Positions 32,361 through 46,220 of a stretch of DNA of 64,000 nucleotides are shown piece after piece (within the stretch, counting starts at the first letter, position 1; every line of letters begins with the position of its first letter). Source of the DNA: Orobanche coerulescens. Taxonomy: Eukaryota; Streptophyta; Magnoliopsida; Lamiales; Orobanchaceae. The DNA is taken from the NCBI GenBank assembly GCA_033398695.1, contig CM065815.1, positions 145,249,001 to 145,313,000 of the forward strand. Reading direction: 5' to 3'. A model generated the notes under the pieces. The model was not told where the DNA came from and ran no database searches. It saw only the letters and a program-made list of their open reading frames with translations. A program made the translations under genes and the position numbers.

Positions 32361-33829
32361 TGTTGGAATATAAAATGCAGCGGAAGCGAGTTGGTGATGA
32401 TAATTTAATAAAAGGTTTTATAAACTAACCAATGCAAAAACCGGATCTATTTAGGCTTGTCAACTAATTAACTAAACAGATTAATAAACATATTTACGCA
32501 TGGGAGTCGGTAATTTTTACCTTTGACGCGAAGTGGTAGAAAATCCTTTTTGGTCGATTTATGTCCTCTTCGTGTTCCTCTCCGATCTTCTTGTATTTCT
32601 ACCTCAAGATCTTCTAGAGTATATCCGCCTACGTCCGGATGTCGTGTGATCAACAATCTACCGGACTACTTGGAGCACTATATGGATCGGCCGAACCTTT
32701 CTTCTCAAGAATCTCACGATTTTTTGTTCTCTCTATTTTTCTTGAATATTTTGAGTATTTTAGAAAAATATTGTGTTAACCAAATTGTGGAATCCAAGAC
32801 ACAAGTCAAGATCTACAATTAAAACACACACAAAAAAATCGATTTCTTGGGTAGTAATAATGGTAGAAAATCAGCCATCCCAAGTCTCCTATTTATAGGT
32901 GTTTTGGGCTACTCTAGGGACCTTAAGGAGGATATGGTAAGGACTCTTAATAGATATCTTCTTCCCATATTAGGACTCTTCCTAATATTAAGACTCTATT
33001 AATATCAACTTAGTCCACTAATAAGTTAATATTGCACTTCCTACCAAAATTTCAAATTACGAAATTGGGCTCCTTTTTAAATTAATTATTTCCTGTGTTT
33101 AAGATATTCCATGTCCATTAATTAATTTAAGCTACTGACAGCTTTTAATTAATTAATGTATTATACATGAGTATACCACTCGACCTTTATTATTATATCG
33201 GAAAATTAATTCCACCTGCAGGGTTTGATATAATAATCATTTCGAGTGCCTCAAGGGACATGATCAACCCGACTGGTCGGGACACGATTTCTAGTATAAT
33301 ATTAATTATCATATAAATAATAATATTGCCCAAAATATCGAGCATATTGAGTCAATCATTGTGGCTCTCACCCATGATAAATCAAAGCAATAAATATTAA
33401 ATATATATAATTAAATATTAATCACTAGAATTAAGAAATAATAATTGTCCGAGGTGTACGTTCTTATTATAGTCAGTACAGAAGAATCTATCTCACCTCG
33501 ATCTTGTTCAACGTATACCGTATATGCTAATATATGCTAATGGTCAAGACCAACCAATATCAAGCATATACTACAACGTCTCACATAACGGTATAATGTT
33601 ATATAGGTTGTGAACTAAATATTACTATATAAGGAACCGATAATGTGATCTTCTGTGTGACACGACACACCACATTATCTACAATATAAAGTAATTTAGA
33701 CTGTATTTGCATAACCATAGCGTGAATAAATATGCAAAATATGTGATAAATGAATTAAATATTCTCATAGATAAAGACCGGGAAATTAGGTAAAGCATAA
33801 AGTATGCTTTGACGTATACAACCCTAACA
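32361..33829 (-). repeat. Element X 3' LTR
   Basis: On the minus strand it begins TGTTAGGGTTGTATACGTC and ends TATATTCCAACA. It is 1469 bp, against 1489 bp for the other LTR at 56169-57657. A purine-rich AGTGGAAGAT precedes it on the minus strand. Confidence 0.9.
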
Positions 33830-33903
33830 ATCTTCCACTTATACTCAAAGCATGCTTTTGAAGTATACTATCTAGACTATGTCTATCTATCTCCCACTTA
33901 TAC

Positions 33904-35555
33904 TCAAAGCAATGCTGCCATACATCTCAACCCCATTCCTTCCACATGCCCTTCAAATAACTTTGAGGGCAACCCTTTCGTGAAAGGATCAGCTAGGTTG
34001 TCTTCAGATGCTATCTTGGAGACAATAATCTTCCTTCTCTTCACAAAATCTCGAATGATATGATATTTGCGCTTGATATGTTTGCTTGCTTTGTGGACTC
34101 GTGGTTCCTTCGAATTTGCAACAGCACCGGTATTATCACAATACAATGTAATACTCCTGGGCAAATTAGGAATCACACCCAAATCCTTTAGGAAGTATTT
34201 GAGCCATACCACCTCTTTAGATGCCTCTGAGGCTGCTACATATTCGGATTCCATGGTAGAGTCCGCTATGCATTTCTGCTTCACACTCCTCCAACTGATG
34301 GCTCCACCTCCCAAAGTGAAAACATATCCGGAAGTTGATTTCGACTTTTTTTTGTCCGCACTGAAATTCGAGTCAGTGTAACCCAAAGGACAAAGCGTAT
34401 CTGATTGATATACAAGCATATGTTCCCTAGTCCTTCTCAGGTACTTGCGTATATGCTTGACAGCAATCCAATGTCCGATCTGAGTTCGGCGATATCTCGC
34501 CACCATGCCTACGGCATGACGGATATCGAGCCTAGTGCAAAGCATAGCATACATGAGGCTTCCCATTTGCCGAAGCATAAGGGACCCGACTTCATGTCAT
34601 CTATCTCCTTCGTGTCCTAGGACACATAGCATAGATAAATTTGAATTCCATGTCCAGTAAGGTAAGAAACCTTTCTTGGAATTCTCCATGCTAAACCGCT
34701 TTAGCACCGTATCGATATAGGATGCCTGAGATAAGCACAACATCCTTTTCTTGCGATCTCGAAAGATCTTAATACCAAGGATGTGCCCAGCTTCTCCCAA
34801 ATCCTTCATATCGAACTGCTCAGACAGCCATACCCTTACGTTTGATAATACCTTCACATTGTTTCCAATTAGAAGTATATCATCTACGTATAGTACAAGA
34901 AACACCAGCACGTTTCCATCGCACTTTTTGTATACACAAACCTCACTAGGACACTGTTCAAAACCATACGATTGAATGACCTCATCAAATAGCATGTTCC
35001 AAGACCTTGATTCTTGCTTAAGACCATAAATGGCTCAGTTAAGCTTGCACACTAAGTGCTCCTCTTCTTCAGCAATGAATCCTTCAGGTTGGCGCATATA
35101 GATTTCCTTATCAAGACTCCCGTTCAAGAACGCAGTCTTGACATCCATCTGCCAAATCTCCATATCCAAATGCGCAGCTATAGCTAAGAGAATCCGGATC
35201 GATTTAAGCATGGCTACTGGCAAAAAGGCCTCATCGTAGTCGATGCCCTCCTTCTGAGTGTAACCTTTCGCAACAAGCCTTGCTTTGAAGGTTTCAACCT
35301 TCCCTTTCGATCCTCTCTTACACTTGTAGACCCACTTACTTCCAATGGGTTTTACCCCATTTGGTAGTTCTACTAGCTCCCACACTTGGTTAGAATCCAT
35401 AGATCCCATTTCAGATTCCATTCTTTGTTTAGGATTGACATCCTTGTCTTGAACTGCCTGTTTGTACGTACATGGATCCGTTTCATCCTGGTCCGGGGAG
35501 TGGTCCAAAGACGCTCCCACACCGATGAAACGTTCGGGTTGATGAACAACCCTCC
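33904..35555 (-). pseudogene. Element X reverse transcriptase and RNase H
   Basis: On the minus strand, 35520-35035 encodes the RT start (VWELVELPNGVKPIGSKWVY, FKARLVAKGYTQKEGIDYDE, WQMDVKTAFLNGSL). A TGA stop breaks it before AIYGLKQ. 34995-34597 holds the intact catalytic YVDDILL, and after a frameshift 34578-33904 holds the RNase H end ([54 protein letters not shown]). The stretch joining integrase to RT (about 130 residues by comparison with Y) is missing at the Y junction. Not functional. Confidence 0.9.
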
Positions 35556-37044
35556 TGTTAGGATTGTATACTTCAAAGCATACTTTATGCTTGTATTACC
35601 TAATTTCCCTGTTACTACCTATGAGGATATTAATTACATTTAATCACATGTTTTGCATATTTATTCACGTTATGGTTATGCAAATGAAATGTCTAATTAT
35701 TTTATATTGTAGATAATGTGGTGTGTTGGTGTCACACGGAAGATCACATTATCGGTGCCTTATAAAATAATATAATAGTTCACAACCTATATAATTATTA
35801 GACAAATTATATAAAGGGTTGTAGTGTATGCTTGAGAATAGTTGGTCTTGACTATTAGCATACATTAGCGTATTTGCATACGTTGAACTGGATCGAGGTG
35901 AGATAGTGTCTTCTGTACTGACTGTAAGAAGAACGTAAATCTCGGATAATTATTATTTCTTTATTCTAAGTATATAATATTTAATTATGTATTTATAATA
36001 ATTATTGCTTTGATTTACCATAGGTGAGGGTCAAAATGATCGACTCAATAAGCCTCGTATCTTGGGCAATAATATTGTTTATACGACAATTATTATTATT
36101 ACTAGAAATCGTGTCCCGACTCATGCGGGTTAATGATGTCCCCTTGAGGAGCTCGATAATGATTATTATATTAAACCCTGCAGGTGGATTTAATTCCGAT
36201 ATAATAATAAGGTTCGAGTGGTACTACTCTTGGATAAGATATTAATTAATTAAAGCTGTCAGTAGCTTATAATTAATTAATGGACATTCGATATCTTAAA
36301 CACGGGAAATAATATATTTATTAAGGAGCCCAATTTCGTAATTTGGGATTTTGGTAGGAAGTGCAATATCAACTTTTTAGTAGACTAAGTTGATATTAAT
36401 AGATTCATTATATTAGGAAGAGTCCTAATAAGGTAAGATGAATTTATTAGGGAGTCCTTCCATAATCCTCCTTTAGATCCCTAGTAGTAGTCCAAGAGCC
36501 TATAAATAGGACATCTTGGGTGTTGGCCGATTTTAATCACTTTCATACACAAGGAATTTCGATTTTTTCTTCTAAGTGTTTAATTGTGGATCTTGACTTG
36601 TGTCTTTGATTCCACAATTGATAGAACACTTTTATTCTTGCTACATATCGGAATAACTTGAAGAAAAGAAAATCGAGAGTTGTAAGGGATACAAATCGGC
36701 CGATCCAAAGGTTGTCCAAGAAAGATCCGGTAGCTCGTTGCCCACACAACGTCCGGTTCAAGGCGGATCATACTCTAGAAGATCTAAAGGTAGAAATACA
36801 AGGTGATCAAGACGGAAGTAACCAATACTCTTCAAAAGGTAATATCCTATGAACTTGTATCTAGATTAGGATATTTTAATAATCAACATATTTAATTAAT
36901 AAATAATAAATAATATTTAAATTGCTTGTTAGTCTTAGTAATTAATTAATTAGCATGCCTAAATAGATCTAATGCTCGTAGATGCGTAAAGCGCTATTAT
37001 CATCTTTCCCAAACTTCGCTTCCGCTGCGGTTTACTTTCCAACA
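35556..37044 (+). repeat. Element Y 5' LTR
   Basis: TGTTAGGATTGTATACTTC ... TTTCCAACA. A TATAAATA box lies at about 36501 (GAGCCTATAAATAGGACA). It is 1489 bp. Confidence 0.92.
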
Positions 37045-38425
37045 ATTGGTATCAGAGCCGGATTTTTAGGCTTTTGCTATTTTAATTAATTTTGGTGATT
37101 AATTGATAGCAATTTAAATATTCATATATTTTGATGTTGGAATATTTTGCTAGATGTGTTCTTGCATATGATATGATCCAATTATCATGGTTTATATGAA
37201 TGGTGTATTTATTTATTTATTTTTATTAATTATGCAATTATTGGTTTGGCCCGTTTTTTGAGGCATGTAATGGTTTTTCCCGTGAGAAAATTCGCGGGTA
37301 GTTCTAGGTGGTTTTATTTTCCGTGTAATCTTGATCTAATTTTGATATATTTTATTTTGTATAAAATTGTAATCGAATTCGTAAAAGACGGGATCACGGA
37401 GAAATAGAGCGAGCAGATGCCCAGGCTAACTGGCGGCCCGCAATGACAAGCGACAAGCTGGCGCCAGCAGCGCCGGCATTACCGATGTCATGCGGCGGCT
37501 GGTCGGGCGATTCTTTGCTCGGCCGGTAAATCGATTTTAGTCCGTCCGTTCGCGCCGTTTCGTTGCGTCACATTGGGAGTCGGGATTTAAAATTAAATTT
37601 TTTTTATGTAATTAATTTTGCATAAAAGTTATTTTTAATTTTGAAAATCCACGGCCCGGCGGGGGAGGAACGGCGAGATGCTTGATTCAGTGGGAGAGAT
37701 CGAGTCGAAGATTTTCTCGGATTCAACTCAAGGAAGAAGACCATGATAATTGGATGATTTAATTATCCATGCTTTATTTTTTATTTTTATTGTTTTGATG
37801 TATGGCATGTATGGATGTATGCGTGATATGTTTCCTTGCATGTTAGGATGAGAAAATTAAAAACCTTAAGGATAAAATAACTAAGTGATTAAATTGATTT
37901 ATTTTTTTAAAATAAAATCAAATTGGCCTCCATAATTAATTTAAATTGTGAAATAATTAGCATGCGCGTTGACATTAGATTCTTCCTCCATATCGGATGT
38001 GCTAATTATAGGTTCACTAGTTTTAAATTTCAAAATGATAACATAAGGTAAATATTACTTTTTATGATAGGACCTCTCCATCTGTAGGACTGTTATTTAA
38101 AAGATAATATTTTAAGGATGTTAAATTATGGTGTTCATTTAGGTGTATTAATTAATAAGCTCCCCATCGGAGTCTATATTAATTAATACATGGCCAATAG
38201 AATCAACTATTAATTTTACTTGTCATAACGTAATTTGACTAGATAGTAAAATTAAAGACGTAAAACTCTACTTGGAAAATATGTGTGTAAACGTCCAGAC
38301 GATCGTGGTTTGCATGTGCGGATTTTTCGAGGTGTTGGTTGCTAGCATATATATTGTGTGTTGAGGTTTTTCGATATATTTTGCTATGCATTATGTGATG
38401 GATGTTTTTTTAATTTTTATCTCAG
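37045..38425 (+). other. Element Y leader with PBS and GC-rich block
   Basis: About 1.4 kb between the LTR and gag. It contains the initiator-Met PBS at 37047-37058, an AT-rich part, and a distinct GC-rich block at about 37385-37700. The rest is AT-rich up to the gag ATG at 38426. No coding is seen. Confidence 0.8.
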
Positions 38426-41400
38426 ATGTCTTTCAATCCACTAGCTGTTATTCTCAAAGAAAATAAACTTGATGGCACTAACTTTGCCGATTGGAAAAGA
38501 AATATTGACATTGTCCTGACCGCTGAGGGGTTAAATTTGTCTTAATCGAAGAAAGCCCTCTAGAACCAGAACCGGATGCCACTCCCAAAGAGTTGGCTGA
38601 ATTCCGAAAATGGAAAAAGTCTGATGAGATGGCTCGCTGTTACATTTTGGCTTCACTGACAAATGTATTGCAGAGCATCAGACGATGGGCTCGGCCGCGG
38701 AAATGATGAAAAGTCTCACCGAGATGTTTGGTCATCAGAACCGGGCGGCTAGACAAAATGCAATGAGGGTATTGATGACAACCCAAATGTCTGAAGGGAC
38801 TCCAGTAAGGGATCAAGTTCTAAAAATGATGTCCCATTTGAGCAGGCGAGCATCGGGGGCTACTATCGATGCGGAAACGCAGGTCGATATTATCTTAGGC
38901 AGCTTACCTAGAAGCTTTGAGCAGTTCCGCCTTAACTACAATATGAACCGTAGGACATATAGTTTGGCGGAAATTCTGACAGAGCTTCAGTCTGCTGAAG
39001 GTCTCTTCAAACAAGGTTATCATCAGATTCTTGCAGCAACCGGTGCTACTTCTTCCAAACCATAATGGGGAAAGAAGAAGAAGCAGGTTAGCCAGAAGCA
39101 AGTGGCAACCCTCAAGGTGAAAAGCAAGGCTCCTCACCCCGAGGCGAACAAAAAGCCAAAGGGAAAGTGCTACAAGTGCGGTCAGAAAGGACATTTTAAA
39201 GCGGATTGCCCTGCTCTTAAGAAAGGTATGTCTCATGCACTAGTAGTCAAAACATGTTTGGCAGCTTGTTCTTCCACTTCGTGGATAGTTGATTCAGGCT
39301 CCACTGATCGTGTTTGCTTTGACTCGCATGGTTTTCAGGTAACCAAGCAGCTTAGTGCGGGCGAGATTACCATCAAATGGGGCGATTATTCTAGGCTTAT
39401 AGCTGTTGCAGTGGGAGTCGTGCAGTTGAAGATTAATGATAAATTATTAGTTCTCAATAATGTATTATTAGTACCGGATTTTAGAATGAATTTAATTTCG
39501 GTTTCTAAATTAAAAAGCGATGGTTATTCAGTTTCTTTTGATGATGATGCCATTATTAACAAAAGAAGCGGTGAATATATTTGCAAAGGTACTTTTAATG
39601 ATGGACTATATGTCGTTAATACTGCACAAACTCCTATGCATAAATCACCTAACTCTTTGTCTAAACCTAAAAAGAGAAAAGAACTTTCAAGCATAAACCA
39701 AACATATCTGTGGCATTTACGGTTGGGACATGTAAACCTTGGAAGGATTCAAAGATTGGTAGATGATGGCCCATTGGATGATCTCCAAGTTGAGTCATTT
39801 CCAATTTGTGAATCGTGTCTGGAAGGTAAAATGACCAAAAGGGTTTTTAAAACCAAGGGAAACCGTGCTCAGAATGTGTTAGAATTGGTTCATACGGATG
39901 TATGTGGTCCAATGAATATCCAAGCTAGGGGTGGTTTCGAATACTTCATCACGTTTATAGATGATTATTCGAGATATGGATATATCTATTTGATGCGACG
40001 TAAGTCTGAAGCCTTTGACAGGTTCAGAGACTTCAAGGCTGAAACGGAGAAGCGTCATGGGAAGAGTATCAAGTCACTACGATCTGATCGTGGTGGCGAA
40101 TACTTTAGTGGAAAGTTTTGGATTTCTTGGCGAATGAGGGGATTTCGTCCCAGCTCACCGCGCCGGGAACTCCACAATAAAATGGTGTGGCTGAAAGAAG
40201 GAATAGGACTCTTTTAGAAGTGGTTAGATCAATGATGAGTTATTCAGATTTACCTATTTCGTTTTGGGGATACGCCTTAGAAACAGCGGCGTATATTCTA
40301 AACCTGGTGCCTTCGAAATCAGTTCCAAAAACACCCACATAACTGTGGAGTGTGCATAAGCCCAGTCTAGGACATGTTCGGATTTGGGGTACTCCAGCAC
40401 ATGTGCTGAATAAGGAAGTTGATAAGTTGGCATCTCGTACAGAAGTACGAGTGTTTGTAGGATATCCTAAGGGAACGGAGGGTGGCTTGTTCTATAGTCC
40501 CTAGGATCAGAAGGTCATTGTTAGCACCAATGCCCAATTTCTGGAAGAGGATTATATGATTATTCACAAGCCCATGAGCGAGATAATTCTGGAAGAGCTG
40601 AGGGGCGAGACTCCGTCTATACCAATCGTACAAGCACCAACTAACACTGCACCACGTATCGATTCTGATACTTTTACACCAACTTAGGATTTGCCTCGTC
40701 GTAGTGGGAGGGTTGTTCATTAGCCCGAACGATTCATAGGTGTGGGAAAGTCTTCAGACTCAATCCCAGGTGAAGATGAATCAGATCCCTGGACCTATAA
40801 GGAGGTAATCCAAGATAAAGATGCTGACTCCTGGCAAGTAGCAATGGAATCAGAAATGGGATCTATGGATTCCAATCAAGTGTGGGAGCTAGTAGAGCTA
40901 CCTGATGGTGTACAAGCCATTGGGAGTAAATGGGTCTACAAGCGAAAAAAAGGACGTGACGGGAAGGTTGAAACCTTCAAAGCGAGGCTTGTTGCAAAAG
41001 GTTACACTCGGAAAGAGGGTATCGATTATGATGAAACCTTTTTGCCGGTAGCCATGCTTAAGTGAATCCGGATTCTTTTAGCTATAGATGCGCATTTGAA
41101 TCTGGAGATTTGGCAGATGGATGTCAAGACTGCATTCTTGAATGGGAGTCTAGACAATAAAATCTATATGCGCCAAGCACAGGGATTCATTGCTGAAGGA
41201 GAAGAGCACTTGGTGTGCAAACTTAAGAAATTCATTTATGGACTTAAGCAAGCATCTAGATCTTGGAACACTCGTTTTGACAAAGTTGTCCAGTCATATG
41301 GATTCGTCCAATGTCCGAGTGAGAGTTGCATGTATAAGAAATGCGATGGAAACGTGTTGGTGTTTCTTGTACTGTATGTAAACGATATCCTTCTGATTGG

Positions 41401-42342
41401 AAACAACGTGAAGGAATTGTCGGACGTACGGGTATGGCTATCTGAGCAGTTCGATATGAAGGATCTAGGAGAAGTAGGACACATCCTTGGAATCAGGATC
41501 TTTCGTCTTCGGAATAAAAGGATGTTGTGCTTATCCCAGGCATCCTATATCGATACAGTGCTGAAGCGGTTTAGCATGGAGAATTCCAAGAAACGTTTTC
41601 TTCCTTACAGGCATGGAATTCAACTATCTAAGAACATGTGTCCTAAGACACAAAAGGAGATAGATGACATGAAGATGGTCCCTTATCCATCTACTGTGGG
41701 AAGTCTCATGTATACTATGCTTTGCACTAGACCAGATATCTGTCATGTCGTGGGCATGGCTGCTAGATATCAGTCAAACCCAGGACCAGGACCTTTGGAT
41801 TCTTTGTCAAGCACATACTCAAGTACGAGAAGGACTAGGAGTACATGCTTGTATATCAATCGACGGCTGCTTTAGGTGGGTTACAACGACTGATTTTCAT
41901 CGGACAAAGAAAAGTCCAAGTCTACTTCGGGTTATGTGTTTAGCCTGGGAGGTGGAGCCATTAGTTGGAGGAGTGTGAAGCATAAATGCATCTCGGACTC
42001 TACCATGGAAGCCGAGTACGTGGCAGCCAAGGAGGCAGTGTGGTTCAAGTACTTCCTACAAGACTTAGATGTGATTCCCGATTTGCCAGAGGGTATGACA
42101 CTTTATTGCGATAATACTGGTGCAGTCGCAAATTCAAGGGAACCACGAGCCCATCAGGCAAGTAAACATATCAACCGCAAGTACCACATCATACGACACT
42201 TCGTAAAGGAATGAGACATAGTTAAAGCCAGGGTTGCATCGGAAGATAATCTTGCTGACCCTTTCATGAAAGGCCTACCTTCCAAAGTTTTTGAAAGGCA
42301 TGTGGAAGGAATGGGATTACGGTGTATGGCAGCATTGCTTTG
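38426..42342 (+). pseudogene. Element Y gag-pol (copia), broken
   Basis: Gag starts MSFNPLAVILKENKLDGTNF and is frameshifted near 38530. It resumes at 38685 and ends with the zinc knuckle CYKCGQKGHFKADC (about 39165-39206). Protease shows [12 protein letters not shown]. Integrase shows [24 protein letters not shown] and SDRGGEY, and then a CAA-to-TAA change in the QQNG-AERRN segment at about 40180 plus frameshifts. RT (40742-41700) includes FKARLVAKGYTRKEGIDYDE, a TGA stop near 41063 and YVND instead of YVDD at 41375-41386. RNase H (41936-42214) keeps [14 protein letters not shown] and EAEYVAA. Domain order PR-IN-RT-RH is that of copia. Inactive. Confidence 0.93.
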
Positions 42343-42419
42343 AGTATAAGTGGGAGAAATGAGAGACTATGTAATAGAGTAGTATATTTAAAAGTATCCT
42401 TTGAGTATAAGTGGGAGAT

Positions 42420-43907
42420 TGTTAGGATTGTATACTGCAAAGAATACTTTATGCTTGTATTACCTAATTTCCCTGTTACTACCTATGAGGATATTAATTA
42501 CATTTAATCACATGTTTTGCATATTTATTCACGTTATGGTTATGCAAATGAAATGTCTAATTATTTTATATTGTAGATAATGTAGTGTGTTGGTGTCACA
42601 CGGAAGATCACATTATCGGTACCTTATAAAATAATATAATAGTTCACAACCTATATAATTATTAGACAACTTATATAAAGGGTTGTAGTGTATGTTTGAG
42701 AATAGTTGGTCTTGACTATTAGCATACATTAGCGTATTTGCATACGTTGAACTGGATCGAGGTGAGATAGTGTCTTCTGTACTGACTGTAAGAAGAATGT
42801 AAATCTCGGATAATTATATTTCTTAATTCTAAGTATATAATATTTAATTGTGTATTTATAATTATTGCTTTGATTTACCATAGGTGAGAGTCAAAATGAT
42901 CGACTCAATAAGCCTCGTATCTTGGGCAATAATATTGTTTATATGACAATTATTATTATTATTACTAGAAATCGTGTCCCAACTCGTGCGGGTTGATGAT
43001 GTCCCCTTGAGGAGCTCGATAATGATTATTATATTAAACCCTGCAGGTGGATTTAATTCCGATATAATAATAAGGTTCAAGTGGTACTACTCTTGGATAA
43101 GATATTAATTAATTAAAGTTGTCAGTAGCTTATAATTAATTAATGGACATTCGATATCTTAAACACGGTAAATAATATATTTAATAAGGAGCCCAATTTT
43201 GTAATTTGAGATTTTGGTAGGAAGTGCAATATCAACATTTTAGTGGACTAAGTTGATATTAATAGATTCATTATATTAGGAAGAGTCCTAATAAGGTAAG
43301 ATGAATTTATTAGGGAGTCTTTCCATAATCCTCCTTTAGATCCCTAGTAGTAGTCCAAGAGCCTATAAATAGGACATCTTGGGTGTTGGCCGATTTTAAT
43401 CACTTTCATACACAAGGAATTTCGATTTTTTCTTCTAAGTGTTTAATTGTGGATCTTAACTTGTGTCTTTGATTCCACAATTGAGAGAACACTTTTATTC
43501 TTGCTACATATCGGAATAACTTGAAGAAAAGAAAATCGAGAGTTGTGACGGATAAAAATCGGCCGATCCAAAGGTTGTCCAAGAAAGATCCGGTAGCTCG
43601 TTGCCCACACAACGTCCGGTTCAAGGCAGATCATACTCTAGAAGATCTAAAGGTAGAAATACAAGGTGATCAAGACGAAAGTAACCAATACTCTTCAAAA
43701 GGTAATATCCTATGATCTTGTATCTAGATTAGGATATTTTAATAATCAACATATTTAATTAATAAATAATAAATAATATTTAAATTGCTTGTTAGTCTTA
43801 GTAATTAATTAATTAGCATGCCTAAATAGATCTAATGCTCGTAGATGCGTAAAACGCTATTATCATCTTTCCCAAACTTCGCTTCCGCTGCGTTTTACTT
43901 TCCAACA
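42420..43907 (+). repeat. Element Y 3' LTR
   Basis: 1488 bp, about as long as and nearly identical to 35556-37044. Confidence 0.92.
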
Positions 43908-44252
43908 ATTGGTATCAGAGCCGTATTTTTAGGCTTTTGCTATTTTAATTAATTTTGGTGATTAATTGATAGCAATTTAAATATTCATATATTTTGATGT
44001 TGGAATATTTTGCTAGATGTGTTCTTGCAGGTGATATGACCCAATTATCATGGTTTATATGAATGGTGTATTTATTTATTTATTTTTATTAATTATGCAA
44101 TTGTTGGTTTGGCCCGTTTTTTGAGGCATGTAATGGTTTTTCCCGTGAGAAAATCTGCGGGTAGTTTTAGGTGGTTTTATTTTTCATGTAATCTTGATCT
44201 AATTTCGATGTATTTTATTTTGTATAAAATTGTAATCGAATTCGGAAAAGAC
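43908..44252 (+). other. Second partial copy of the element Y leader
   Basis: It begins with the PBS (ATTGGTATCAGAGCC) and follows the first leader closely to GAATTCGGAAAAGACGG, then stops abruptly at the junction with minus-strand X integrase. A few bases (GACGG/GGAC) could be micro-homology at the join. Confidence 0.85.
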
Positions 44253-46220
44253 GGACTTGTCCTATACTGGGCTTGCGCCCATTCCACAGTTCTGTGGGTG
44301 TTTTTGGAACTGATTTCGAAGGCACCAAGTTCAGAATGTACGCCGCTGTTTCCAAGGCGTATCCCCAGAACAAAATAGGCAAATTAGAATAACTCATCAT
44401 TGACCTAATCATCTCTAATAAAGTACGATTCCTTCGTTCAGCAACACCATTTTGTTGTGGTGTACCAGGCGATGTGAGCTGGGAAGTAATCCCCTCATGC
44501 GCCAAGAAATCCAAAAACTCTCCACTACGGTATTCGCCACCACGATCAGATCGTAGTGACTTGATAGTCTGCCCATGACGCTTCTCCGTTTCAGCCTTGA
44601 ATTCTTTGAACATATCAAAAGATTCAGACTTACGTTGCATCAAATAGATGTATCCATATCTCGAATAATCATCTAGAAACGTGATGAAGTATTCGAAACC
44701 ACCCTTAGCCTGGATGTTTATTGGACCACATACATCGGTATGAACCAATTCCAACACCTTTTGTGCACGATTTCCTTTGCTTTGAAAAACCCTTTTAGTC
44801 ATTTTACCTTCTAGACAGGATTCGCAGGTTGGAAATGACTCAACTTGGAGCGAGTTCAATGGGCCATCGCTCACCAATCTTTGAATCCTTCTAAGGTTAA
44901 TATGACCCAATCGTAAATGCCACAAATATGTTGGATTTATGCTCGAAGGTTCTTTTCTTTTATTAGGATTAGTCAAAGAATTAAGCGATTTATAATTATG
45001 CAAGGGAACTGGTGCAGCATTGATGATATAAAGTTCTTCATTATAAGTACTCCCACAAATATATTCACCATTTCTTTTATTAATTGCATTATCTTCAAAA
45101 GAAACTGAATATCCATCACGACGCAATTTAAAAACTGAAATCAAATTCATTCTAAAATCGGGCACCAATAATACATTATTAAGAACTAAAATCCTATCAT
45201 CAACTTTTAGCTGCACGACTCCCACTGCAACAGCCTTCAGCCTAGAATAGTCGCCCCAACTTATTGTAATCTCATCTGCACTAAGTTCCTTGGTTACTTG
45301 GAACCCCTGCAAGTCATAACAAACATGATCAGTGGAGCCCGAATCCACTATCCACGAAGTGATGGAACAGGCAGCCAAACATGTTTTGACTACTAGTGCA
45401 TGAGACGTACCTTTCTTAGGGCAGTCACTCTTGAAATGTCCTTTCGGATCATGATTGAAGCACTTGCCCTTCGGCTTTTGTTCGCTTCGGTGAGCTTTTG
45501 ACTGAGGAGCCTTGCCCTTAGCTTTGAAGGTTGCCACTTGCTTCTGGCCAACCTGCTTTTTCTTCTTTCCCCATTTGGGTTTTGAAGAAGCAGCACCGAT
45601 TGCCGCAAGAATTTGATGATAACCTTGTTTGAAGAGACCTTCGGCAGATTGTAGCCCTGTCAGAAGTTCCGCCAATGTGTAAGTCCTACGATTTATATTG
45701 TAGTTGAGGCGGAACTGCTCAAAGCTTCTTGGTAAACTGCCCAAGATAATATCGACCTGCGACTCCGCATCGATAGTGGCCCCTAGTATGCTCAGTTTGT
45801 TCAAATAAGACATCATTTTAAGAACGTGATCCCTTACTGGGGTCCCTTCAGACATTTGGGTTATCATCAAAACCCTCATCGCATTTTGCCTAGCCGCCCA
45901 GTTCTGATGACCAAATATCTCAGTGAGATTTTCATCATTTCCGCGGCCGATCCCATCGTCTGATGCTGATGCTGCAATACATTTGTTAATGAAGCCAAAA
46001 TGTAACAACGTGCCATCTCATCAGACTTTTTCCATTTCTGGAATTCGGCCAACTCTTCAGGAGTGGCATCCGGTTCTGATTCCAAAGGACTCTCCTCAGT
46101 TAAAACAAATTTATGCCCCTCGGCAGTCAAGACAATATCAAGATTTCTTTTCCAGTCGGCAAAGTTAGTGCCATCAAGTTTGTTTTCTTTGAGAATAACA
46201 GCTAGTGGATTGAAAGACAT
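44253..46220 (-). pseudogene. Element X gag, protease and integrase
   Basis: Minus strand. Gag starts at 46220 (MSFNPLAVILKENKLDG) and shifts frame near 45930. A long frame then runs to the Y junction. The knuckle at 45462-45421 reads [14 protein letters not shown], so the second zinc-binding Cys is His. Protease [12 protein letters not shown] is intact. Integrase has [37 protein letters not shown] and [15 protein letters not shown], so the D, D and E catalytic residues look intact. It ends at [12 protein letters not shown] where Y leader begins on the other strand. RT is on the far side of Y. Confidence 0.93.

Larger units (their letters stand above)
35556..44252 (+). mobile_element. Element Y: Ty1/copia LTR retrotransposon with an extra partial leader
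   Basis: LTRs are 35556-37044 and 42420-43907 (1489 and 1488 bp, TGTTAGGATTGT ... TCCAACA), nearly identical. The PBS TGGTATCAGAGC lies at 37047-37058 and the PPT AAGTGGGAGAT at 42409-42419. Directly after the second LTR, the PBS and first 345 bp of leader appear again (43908-44252, matching 37045-37390). Element X coding then follows on the opposite strand. A simple insertion would show a target duplication there, and none is seen. This looks like an LTR-body-LTR-body tandem whose second body was deleted into X. Confidence 0.88.
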
